The translations under genes and the position numbers were made by a program. DNA of 5,733 nt from Desulfobacteraceae bacterium. Lineage in GTDB: Bacteria > Desulfobacterota > DSM-4660 > Desulfatiglandales > Desulfatiglandaceae. The notes beneath the pieces were generated by a model, which was not told the origin of the DNA, searched no databases, and saw only the letters and a list, made by a program, of their open reading frames with translations. The DNA lies in the NCBI GenBank assembly GCA_030589715.1, contig JAUUVE010000163.1, positions 1 through 5,733 on the forward strand. The letters run 5' to 3'. The first letter of the stretch is position 1; every line of letters starts with the position of its first letter. Shown here piece after piece: positions 1 through 4,679 of the stretch.

Positions 1-177
1 ATTGCAAGCGCGATATACAAGCTTGCTTTAAATAGCATAATGGGTTTTCCTATCTGGTAACGAACTTAGTTCGCATCGCTCACAATTGTCCTTCGGACTC
101 CCCACCCACCGCGCGGGTCCCCAGTTTGGAATGTTGGAATACTATTTCCAATTAGACTTGGGATGATCGCTCAATAT
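1..177. other. Non-coding, palindrome-rich stretch
   Basis: No credible gene lies here. The stretch holds a row of short perfect inverted repeats: GCAAGC/GCTTGC (4-9 with 21-26), CGAAC/GTTCG (61-65 with 69-73), GTCC/GGAC around a TTC loop (88-98), the palindrome CCGCGCGG (109-116) and TTGGAA/TTCCAA (134-139 with 146-151). It lies downstream of the minus-strand HTH gene, so some of these hairpins could shape or protect that transcript's 3' end. None has a clear following U-tract, so I do not call a terminator. The first hairpin (4-26, followed by TTTAAAT) could end a plus-strand transcript that enters from outside the window. Confidence 0.5.
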
Positions 178-552
178 CTATATTTGAGAGGCAAAGACAT
201 TGCACGAACGGCACATCTTCATTTTTTCTTTCCAGTTTTCGTTAACCACACCCTCACATATAGTACCATTGACAAACCAGCACAGGGCACCTGCCTGAAA
301 CTCCCAGGCAGGGCATTTCTTTTTTCGCTCAGGAGGGCACCTCTTTATAGTCCAGCACGGCTTGTGGGACTTTTTGTCCCACCTGCTCGTGGTGACCAAG
401 AAAAGAAGCTGCCGCTCCGCATGGACCTGTACTGATCGCCACCCCTGCTCATAGCTATGAACGGCCTTAACTGAAGTTCCGAGCAGCTGCGCTATCTCTT
501 TTTGGGTCTTATTCAGCCTCTTGCGGAAATATACAAATTCTTCCCTATCCAT
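178..552 (-). CDS. HTH (XRE-like) protein with C-terminal two-CW cysteine-rich domain
   Basis: A small putative regulator of 124 residues. The N-terminal part (about residues 10-40) reads as a helix-turn-helix of the XRE/Cro type, with TQKEIAQLLGTS then VKAVHSYEQGWR. The rest is rich in Cys and Trp. Counting from the second ATG, there are CW at 66-67, Cys at 72 and 80, Trp at 83, CW at 91-92, Cys at 99, and a CRSC pair at 114/117. This spacing suggests a zinc- or iron-sulfur-binding knuckle, known as a two-CW arrangement. I recall similar proteins from sulfate-reducing Desulfobacterota, where they are uncharacterised. Two ATGs stand in tandem. AGGAG at 563-559 is 3 nt from the first (555) and 6 nt from the second (552), so I chose the second. 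DNA binding and metal sensing are inferences. A 120-bp gap separates it from the CDF exporter upstream, so metal-linked regulation of that gene is possible but unsupported by any visible operator. Confidence 0.85.
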   Translation of the reverse strand: MDREEFVYFRKRLNKTQKEIAQLLGTSVKAVHSYEQGWRSVQVHAERQLLFLVTTSRWDKKSHKPCWTIKRCPPERKKKCPAWEFQAGALCWFVNGTICEGVVNENWKEKMKMCRSCNVFASQI

Positions 553-604
553 CATAAACTCCTAATTTCTCTGGGGGACGGTGGGAAAAGCCAGGCGGAT
601 GCAA

Positions 605-633
605 TGGCTACTACATTGTGGCATGGCTGTCAA
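605..633 (-). promoter_or_regulatory. Possible promoter for the HTH gene
   Basis: On the minus strand a perfect -35 hexamer TTGACA (633-628) is followed 17 nt later by TAGCCA (610-605), which matches the -10 consensus poorly. It lies in the gap between the CDF exporter and the HTH gene, about 50 nt upstream of the HTH start. The strong -35 makes it worth marking; the weak -10 means it may need an activator or may be chance. Confidence 0.3.
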
Positions 634-672
634 GAAAAAATGGGGCAGGAGGAAAGAGGTTTTTTGGCCTCA

Positions 673-1569
673 CTATTCTGTGGATGGATCCATATGGACG
701 ATCACCTCGCCCACTTGTTCGAACTCTTCATCAAGGCACTCCTCCACCTTTTTTGCGATCCGGTGACCATGGGCCACACTGATGTCCCCATCGATCACCA
801 CGTGGAGAGCCATCTGATAGAGGCCGCCAGAGGTCCGAACCTTGAGATCGTGAACCTCAATGACTCCTTCGACGCGACGGGCACAGCCTCTGATCCGGGC
901 CAGGACCTCGGGCCCGGGGGCCGAATCGGTAAACTCACGAATAGAGCCCCAGATGACTTCAAGACCCACCTTGGCTATAAGAAACGAGACCACGCGGGCC
1001 GCGTAGGCATCAAGGATATGCCAATCCGGCCTTATCTGGGCCCCCGTCACCCCCAATAGCACCGCCACTGAGGAAAAGGCGTCAGAACGGTGGTGCCAGG
1101 CATTTGCCACAAGGGCAATACTCTTGATGGCCCGCCCAGTGTGAATTGTATAGCGATAAAGGGCTTCCTTGATAACAATAGAGAGACCGGCGGCGCCCAG
1201 TGCCAGGCTGGTAGGGTGGTGCTCAGTGTGGTGGTAGATATTGAGGCCGGCCTCCGTTCCCAGATAGATTGCGGCCCCAAGGAGCCCTGTGCCGACCATG
1301 GCAACGGAAAGGGTTTCTAACCGCCCGTGACCAAATGGGTGGCCCTCATCAGGGGCCTTGCGCCCTAACCTGAGACCCACCAGCACTATGACATCGGTAA
1401 AGAGGTCGGAGACAGAGTGGACCGCATCGGCTATTAGGGCCTGGCTGTGGCCCAAGTGACCTGCAATAAACTTTAGGGCAATCAAGAAGAGATTGGCCAA
1501 GGCACCGATCAGGGTGACCTTACGGCCGACCCGGCCCTGATCTCTCATCATATGTTCTGAAATGCCCAT
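673..1569 (-). CDS. Cation diffusion facilitator (CDF) family metal exporter
   Basis: A 298-residue inner-membrane transporter expected to export a divalent metal (Zn, possibly Fe or Mn) in exchange for protons. Six hydrophobic segments lie at about 18-37, 44-66, 85-104, 121-139, 148-173 and 187-207. The metal site in TM2 is H51-x3-D55 (ADAVHSVSD) and in TM5 H159-x3-D163 (NAWHHRSD). This HD/HD set is typical of zinc-type CDFs, whereas FieF/YiiP has DD/HD. The family signature HPFGHGRLE is at 77-85. The cytoplasmic ferredoxin-like dimer domain (about 210-298) keeps H240, H256, H269, H292 and D294, which correspond to the cytosolic metal ligands of YiiP. Length is normal for the family. The ATG at 1569 has no good ribosome binding site. 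TGA and TAG stand in frame just upstream, so the protein cannot be longer; Met7 or Met8 are alternative starts. MamB/MamM are relatives, but nothing nearby suggests magnetosomes. Substrate is inferred. Confidence 0.93.
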   Translation of the reverse strand: MGISEHMMRDQGRVGRKVTLIGALANLFLIALKFIAGHLGHSQALIADAVHSVSDLFTDVIVLVGLRLGRKAPDEGHPFGHGRLETLSVAMVGTGLLGAAIYLGTEAGLNIYHHTEHHPTSLALGAAGLSIVIKEALYRYTIHTGRAIKSIALVANAWHHRSDAFSSVAVLLGVTGAQIRPDWHILDAYAARVVSFLIAKVGLEVIWGSIREFTDSAPGPEVLARIRGCARRVEGVIEVHDLKVRTSGGLYQMALHVVIDGDISVAHGHRIAKKVEECLDEEFEQVGEVIVHMDPSTE

Positions 1570-1587
1570 ATGAAACCCAAACTACTT

Positions 1588-1611
1588 TCAGCCAATAGGG
1601 GAGTATTGCAC
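1588..1611 (-). other. Possible 7-codon leader ORF ahead of the CDF gene
   Basis: On the minus strand AGGAG (1624-1620) sits 8 nt before a GTG (1611) that opens the short frame M-QYSPIG and closes with TGA at 1590-1588. The CDF start follows 18 nt later and lacks its own good ribosome binding site, so re-initiation or coupling after this mini-ORF is imaginable. A well-spaced Shine-Dalgarno followed by a GTG can arise by chance, so this is only a candidate. Confidence 0.25.
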
Positions 1612-1728
1612 GGGTATATCTCCTTCACTTAGAGCCAGGGACGGCATGACCTTGGCCCAAACACCTGTAATTGGTGGGACTGAGAGGATCAAGGCTTTGC
1701 TGAGAGGGGCTGTGAAATGAGCTGATAG

Positions 1729-1780
1729 GGAGATTTTTTGGCCCGGCTCAAGGAATTCTCAAGCCTTGCCAAAAAACTCC
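1729..1780. repeat. Long imperfect hairpin over the stop codon of the small acidic gene
   Basis: The arms GGAG-A-TTTTTTGGC (1729-1742) and GCCAAAAAACTCC (1768-1780) pair over 13 bp with one bulged A. An inner GGCT/AGCC pair (1745-1748 with 1762-1765) continues the stem, and GAATTC lies near the tip. It spans the last codons and TGA stop of the minus-strand gene. The T-run lies on the 5' arm and the A-run on the 3' arm on either strand, so it is not a classical U-tract terminator. It could stabilise the mRNA 3' end or simply mark the transcription unit boundary. Confidence 0.55.
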
Positions 1781-2070
1781 TGTAACCCTTTGATTACTGT
1801 AACCTTTGAATCCAGTGACATATCATCGTCAAAGAGGAACTCCAACAAGAAAATCATCTTATAATCTACCGCTGATGTCTCATATTTCTGAAAAGAGCTG
1901 ACCTTGACATCCTTCAGCTTTTTAAAATCATCGCCTTCAAATAACTGGTTCTTTTCCAAAATAAGACTGATTGCCTCCTTGGCATCTTCGGCATTCTCTA
2001 AGACAATTTCTATCCCATCAAGCTTTTTAACCGTCTTGACGATCTTTTCACTTTCAACCTTGATTTTCAT
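1759..2070 (-). CDS. Small acidic/lysine-rich protein of unknown function, cotranscribed with the selenoprotein
   Basis: I do not recognise this 103-residue protein. It is soluble and highly charged, with no signal peptide, membrane segment or cysteine. The N-terminal half alternates short beta-like stretches (MKIKVESEKIVKTV, then GIEIVLE) with a predicted helix (AEDAKEAISLILEKNQL). The C-terminal half has a hydrophobic core FLLEFLF flanked by an acidic DDD run. The start ATG at 2070 lies 18 nt after the stop of the selenoprotein gene; the only ribosome binding signal is a TGGAG about 11 nt upstream, rather far. The close spacing and shared strand suggest one transcript, so it may serve the same redox task, but that is inference. 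A long imperfect hairpin covers its stop codon. Codon use is more A/T-rich than in the CDF gene next door. Confidence 0.7.
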   Translation of the reverse strand: MKIKVESEKIVKTVKKLDGIEIVLENAEDAKEAISLILEKNQLFEGDDFKKLKDVKVSSFQKYETSAVDYKMIFLLEFLFDDDMSLDSKVTVIKGLQEFFGKA

Positions 2071-2088
2071 TGCGCTATCTGCTCCAGG

Positions 2089-2586
2089 TTATTTTTTCAT
2101 CTTGCTCTTGTAGAACTTGACAAGGCCCAGCACGTCTTTCGCCACAAAACGCCCGATTGGGCCCGAACTGTAGCAGGCAACTTCTACTGTGTTGTCGGGG
2201 CGGATGAGAAAACCTGTGGCATGAATATAGTTCCTGCCCCCATCGTAATAGGCCCCTGTTATTTGGGATGTCTCCTCTGAATTCATGCCGTAAGCAACAG
2301 GGTAAGTGATCCCCGTCTTCTCAACGATTTCTCTTCCCTTTTCAATGGGGTCTACAGAGCCTGCAATGATCTGAATCTGTTCCGACTCAAACTCCCTTGA
2401 CAATGCCTGGAAATCAGCCAACTGCTGAATACAAAAAGGTCACCAGTAGCCACGATAGAACAGAATAACGCCGTACCCCTCGCCGGTCCCTTCAGGGAGC
2501 GTGAGGGTATTGCCGGATACCAGTTGGAGATGCGTCTCGGGAAACGTATCATTGGCGTCCAAGCATGCTGAACCGACTCTTCCCAT
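2089..2586 (-). CDS. Selenocysteine-containing peroxiredoxin-like (AhpC/TSA, thioredoxin-fold) protein, UGA = Sec49
   Basis: A 165-residue thioredoxin-fold protein of the AhpC/TSA (redoxin) superfamily. Reading from ATG 2586, the frame gives ILFYRGYW, then TGA at 2442-2440 (codon 49), then PFCIQQLADFQ. Family members normally have Cys at this spot (RGxWCPxC), so TGA takes the place of the catalytic cysteine and makes a U-x-x-C motif (Sec49, Cys52). Downstream the frame stays open for 116 residues with family-like features: GSVDP near 79-83, TGITYPVAYGM near 92-102, ATGFLIRPDNTV near 124-135, and a YSSGP turn near 140. A SECIS-like hairpin follows the TGA at once. The start is well supported: AGGAG lies 6 nt before ATG 2586. 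The likely role is reduction of peroxides or disulfides in the cytosol, with Sec attacking and Cys52 resolving; the substrate is unknown. Conventional calling would break it at the TGA. SelA/B/C/D must be encoded elsewhere. A nonsense mutation is the less likely alternative. Confidence 0.9.
2406..2439 (-). promoter_or_regulatory. Bacterial SECIS-like hairpin directly after the Sec UGA
   Basis: On the minus strand, right after the UGA (2442-2440), the RNA can fold. The upper stem is UCAGC (2428-2424) with GCUGA (2418-2414), closing a five-base loop AGUUG. A base clamp is CCU (2439-2437) with AGG (2408-2406). The apical loop begins 16 nt after the UGA and has G as its second base, in line with the known requirements of bacterial SECIS elements, which SelB binds within the coding region. 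The stem also encodes the residues after the Sec, as such elements must. Confidence 0.72.
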
Positions 2587-2702
2587 GTCTTGCTCCTTTC
2601 TTTTTGTGTCGCATTTGGGTTTTCCCCTGGTTTTACAGGGCCACACGTTCCGCCCGTCAGGTATCTTTCTGAGCGAAGGAAATCGATGTGACGGTGCATC
2701 TC

Positions 2703-2724
2703 CCCTGCCTTCGATCTGGCAGGG
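2703..2724. repeat. 7-bp hairpin in the selenoprotein leader region
   Basis: CCCTGCC (2703-2709) pairs perfectly with GGCAGGG (2718-2724) around an 8-nt loop. It lies about 120 nt upstream of the selenoprotein start, within what may be its 5' untranslated leader on the minus strand. There is no U-tract on either side. A role as a leader structure is only a possibility. Confidence 0.4.
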
Positions 2725-2751
2725 AGCCCCACCTGAAGCCGAGGATATTAT

Positions 2752-2775
2752 TCAAGTAATCAGTTTCTCCCCCAT
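2752..2775 (-). other. Possible 7-codon leader ORF with a very strong ribosome binding site
   Basis: On the minus strand AAGGAGGT (2788-2781), an almost full anti-16S match, stands 5 nt before ATG 2775. This opens the frame MGEKLIT and ends at TGA 2754-2752. The same frame then stays open for 55 codons up to the selenoprotein ATG at 2586. The intervening translation does not resemble the thioredoxin-fold family, so I read this as a leader peptide or a relic start, not as an extension of the protein. Confidence 0.35.
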
Positions 2776-2983
2776 TCTTGACCTCCTTTTCCCTAAGGTC
2801 CTGCTAAGGGCTCAAAAGATCCTGGGCGTTGAGCAAAGAGCGCGTGATGGCAAAAACGGGCCTTTTTATTCAGCGCTGGAAAAGTTATTGATTTTTCTAG
2901 CATGTTATGGCACTTGGATCAACATGAAAAAGAGAAGAAGCCGGAAGTCCTTATGGCGAATCAGGTAGCCCTGGATGACATTG

Positions 2984-3135
2984 ATCCCGTATTCCGGAAA
3001 CTAACACCATAACACCTTGAAATAGCGATAGATTCCAATTCCTGTGAAAATTATAGCCCATAAAAATGCCTGTACAGCACCTACATAATTTGAGGTATTT
3101 AGGGCGCCGGAATATAATTTTTCGGAATACGGGAT
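2984..3135. repeat. Inverted repeat pair enclosing about 126 bp
   Basis: ATCCCGTATTCCG at 2984-2996 recurs inverted and exact at 3123-3135. Including the flanking bases, ATCCCGTATTCCG-g/a-AAA matches at 16 of 17 positions. The enclosed 126 bp is A/T-rich, has no gene with a start codon and contains a promoter. The right arm covers the expected transcription start of the P-loop gene. It could be a small non-autonomous mobile element (MITE-like) or a pair of operator sites. I see no convincing target-site duplication outside the arms. Confidence 0.5.
3090..3118 (+). promoter_or_regulatory. Sigma70-type promoter for the P-loop gene
   Basis: TTGAGG (3090-3095) and a perfect TATAAT (3113-3118) are separated by exactly 17 nt. 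Transcription should begin near 3125, leaving a leader of about 29 nt to the ATG at 3154. The right arm of the inverted repeat (3123-3135) lies on the start point, where a repressor could act. Confidence 0.62.
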
Positions 3136-3153
3136 TGATACGAATATCTGAGC

Positions 3154-3714
3154 ATGTACTCCATAAGAGAATTCATAAATAAGAAGACGATCATAGTTGG
3201 TGAGGTCAACACTGGCAAGACAGCTTATCTGAATAATATACTAGATAAGTTCTTGGAGGAAGGTCCCACAGATCTTTCGGTGATCGACATGGCCCCTCAA
3301 AGCATAAAGGGTATTGGTGGTAAGATGAGGCTGGAAAAGCCAAATTCCATAAGATATTTGACAGCAAAGATAGTGGCTCCCAGGCTTATGGGAGGGTCTC
3401 GAGAGGAAGTTGAGGCCTTAGCTGAACAAAATGCCTTATCGATCGATCATATCTTCTTACAATACCTGAAGAACCCGAGTAAGGTCCTCTTTATAAACGA
3501 CGTCTCCATCTACCTTCAGGCGGGAGACCTCGATAGGCTCCTTTCACTTCTTAATTCAACACCCACTGTGATCATGAATGGCTATTTTGGTCATAGCCTT
3601 GGGGGAGGGAAATTGGGAGAGCGAGAGCGGCAGGAGATGGAGGCGCTCAAAGAAAGGTGTGACAGGGTGATTTCCCTCCCCTCCTTAACCGAATCGGGAA
3701 TTTCTCTACCATAA
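3154..3714 (+). CDS. Small P-loop NTPase of unknown function
   Basis: A soluble 186-residue protein that should bind a nucleotide. The Walker A motif is GEVNTGKT at 16-23, directly after a short beta strand (KTIIVG). A Walker B-like strand VLFIND is at 111-116, ending in Asp116. Between them lie LSVIDMAPQ (41-49) and a Gly/Lys stretch IKGIGGKM (51-58). Late in the protein there is a second beta strand TVIMNGYF and a charged helix (about 154-170). I see no NKxD guanine-specificity motif, no ABC signature and no membrane segment, so the subfamily is open. The frame is closed by a TGA at 3136-3138, so ATG 3154 is the first usable start, but it has no clear Shine-Dalgarno sequence. A good promoter lies just upstream. 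The gene stops 60 nt before the antiporter operon on the same strand, and partial readthrough is possible. Any role in antiporter assembly is unproven. Confidence 0.75.
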   Translation: MYSIREFINKKTIIVGEVNTGKTAYLNNILDKFLEEGPTDLSVIDMAPQSIKGIGGKMRLEKPNSIRYLTAKIVAPRLMGGSREEVEALAEQNALSIDHIFLQYLKNPSKVLFINDVSIYLQAGDLDRLLSLLNSTPTVIMNGYFGHSLGGGKLGERERQEMEALKERCDRVISLPSLTESGISLP

Positions 3715-3720
3715 ATTTCC

Positions 3721-3749
3721 TTGACAATCAGGGAACGAAATACTAAATG
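3721..3749 (+). promoter_or_regulatory. Candidate promoter of the antiporter operon
   Basis: A perfect -35 hexamer TTGACA (3721-3726) lies 17 nt before TAAATG (3744-3749), a weak -10; CTAAAT with a 16-nt spacer is the alternative. Transcription would start near 3756, ahead of the ATG at 3775. It starts 7 nt after the P-loop gene stops, suggesting the antiporter genes can be expressed separately. Confidence 0.45.
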
Positions 3750-3774
3750 GACCAGCAATTCTCATCCTGAGGCT

Positions 3775-4380
3775 ATGCACACGAAAGGTTTCCTTTTGGA
3801 TACAAAAGAGCACAAGAATTTCAACCTCAGCCCCTCCCCTGCCCCAATTGAGGCCGACTCTTCAGCCCCGTCTCGAAAGGGCAATAGACTCAATTTCTAT
3901 CCTTTTGCTTTTACATTTATAATTATGTTTGGGATCTGGATCCTGCTTTCAGGCAAATTTGATCCCTTCCATCTTACTCTCGGGCTCATCTCTTGCGCGA
4001 TCGTATCCTACCTTTCATCTGATCTTTTATTCCCATCCTTAAAAATAAGGGGTTTTTTTGGTCAATGGCTCCGATTCATTAAATATATTCCCTGGCTGAT
4101 GATCCAGATCATGAAGGCAAATCTTCATGTGCTTTACCTGACCTTCCATCCAAGGATGATGGAACTGATTGACCCGAAGATTGTTAGATTCCGAAGCAGA
4201 TTGAAAAGTGACCTGGCCCTAGTTACCTTTGCCAATTCAATAACACTAACTCCCGGGACCATTACGGTTGATGTATCGATACATGGAGATTTCAGGGTCC
4301 ATGCCATTGACAAGGCGTCAGGCGATCCCCTGCCGGGTGAAATGGAGGAAAGGATCGCAAGGGCATTTGGAGAGACCTGA
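3775..4380 (+). CDS. mrpE: Mrp/Mnh-type Na+/H+ antiporter subunit E (MbhA-like)
   Basis: The small membrane subunit E of a multisubunit cation/proton antiporter. From ATG 3775 it has 201 residues. The hydrophobic segments are about 41-60 (ending in FGIWILLSGKFDPFHLTLG, the typical start of the family), 64-86 and 95-123. The cytoplasmic C-terminal domain carries the family hallmark ANSITLTPGTITVDV (about 153-167). Family members usually start close to the first membrane helix and have about 160 residues, so the 40-residue hydrophilic, Ser/Pro-rich N-terminus is unusual. The start is uncertain. A TTG at 3721 is in frame but is part of a TTGACA -35 box. ATG 3775 has GAGG only 2 nt before it. TTG 3796 has AAAGG at a good 7 nt and would give 194 residues. 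The stop overlaps the next start (TGATG), so it is translationally coupled to mrpF. Confidence 0.9.
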   Translation: MHTKGFLLDTKEHKNFNLSPSPAPIEADSSAPSRKGNRLNFYPFAFTFIIMFGIWILLSGKFDPFHLTLGLISCAIVSYLSSDLLFPSLKIRGFFGQWLRFIKYIPWLMIQIMKANLHVLYLTFHPRMMELIDPKIVRFRSRLKSDLALVTFANSITLTPGTITVDVSIHGDFRVHAIDKASGDPLPGEMEERIARAFGET

Positions 4381-4661
4381 TGGACAGTGTTTTTCTGTAT
4401 TCCGGCCTTTACTTGGCCTTTTTAATGATATTCCCTTTGTACCGAGCCCTGCGCGGGCCGACAGTCGTTGACCGCATGCTTGGAGTAAATGCCATTGGCA
4501 GCAAGACCGTCGTTTTGCTGATACTCATCGGCCTTATCTTCAACCGGGTGGACATGTTCGTGGATATTGCCTTGGCATACGCCATGTTAAACTTCATCGC
4601 GGTGCTGGCGGCCTCAAGATACTTCCATAAGCGCAAAGGCCTCTATGATGAACTACAGTAA
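4380..4661 (+). CDS. mrpF: Mrp/Mnh-type Na+/H+ antiporter subunit F (MbhB-like)
   Basis: A 93-residue membrane protein with three helices at about 4-21, 38-54 and 58-80, the normal size for the family. The conserved core is easy to see: RALRGPTVVDRMLGVNAIGSK (about 22-42), then NRVDMFVDIALAYAMLNFI (about 55-73). In Mrp and Mbh complexes this subunit packs against E and G to form part of the cation-translocating module. Its ATG overlaps the mrpE stop by one base, so it is probably translated by re-initiation and has no separate strong ribosome binding site. The short C-terminus is charged and lies outside the membrane. Confidence 0.95.
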   Translation: MDSVFLYSGLYLAFLMIFPLYRALRGPTVVDRMLGVNAIGSKTVVLLILIGLIFNRVDMFVDIALAYAMLNFIAVLAASRYFHKRKGLYDELQ

Positions 4662-4679
4662 GGGCGGGAGGATCTTTAA

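Larger units (their letters stand above)
2587..3153. other. Divergent intergenic region between the selenoprotein and P-loop genes
   Basis: No full gene is supported over these 567 bp. Besides the elements listed separately (leader ORF, 7-bp hairpin, inverted repeat pair, plus-strand promoter), both strands carry only short frames. On the minus strand a TATAAT is seen at 3055-3050, without a good -35. It also contains a stretch that translates into a hydrophobic helix ending at a stop at 3001-3003, with no start codon. The selenoprotein promoter should lie here, but I could not find a convincing one. Confidence 0.5.

Noticed and set aside
55..105. Integron attC-like site
   Set aside because: The palindromes lack the paired core sites (GTTRRRY/RYYYAAC) in the right arrangement, and no integrase or cassette is seen.
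502..1059. Long plus-strand frame across the CDF gene
   Set aside because: It is antisense to a well-supported CDF transporter with all metal-site residues and has no family-like sequence.
1640..1740. CTGAGAGG motifs on the plus strand suggesting a TPP riboswitch
   Set aside because: The other conserved parts of the THI element are missing, and no thiamine gene follows on that strand.
1729..1780. Rho-independent terminator for the selenoprotein unit
   Set aside because: The T-run is on the 5' arm and the A-run on the 3' arm on both strands, the reverse of a terminator.
2352..2732. Minus-strand frame in another phase over the UGA region, as an alternative to the Sec reading
   Set aside because: Its translation looks random and carries none of the redoxin motifs that the UGA-containing frame shows on both sides. 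No frameshift is needed.
2586..2775. TGA at 2754-2752 as a second selenocysteine in an N-terminally extended selenoprotein
   Set aside because: The extra translation is unlike the family, ATG 2586 has a proper ribosome binding site, and redoxins normally begin near that point.
2501..2968. Plus-strand frame of about 155 codons overlapping the selenoprotein 5' end
   Set aside because: It runs antisense to the conserved redoxin N-terminus, shows no recognisable domain and has no ribosome binding site.
3001..3180. Minus-strand open stretch that translates into a hydrophobic helix and ends at 3001-3003
   Set aside because: It has no start codon, extends antisense into the P-loop gene and crosses an inverted repeat arm. 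It may be a gene relic, but this cannot be supported.
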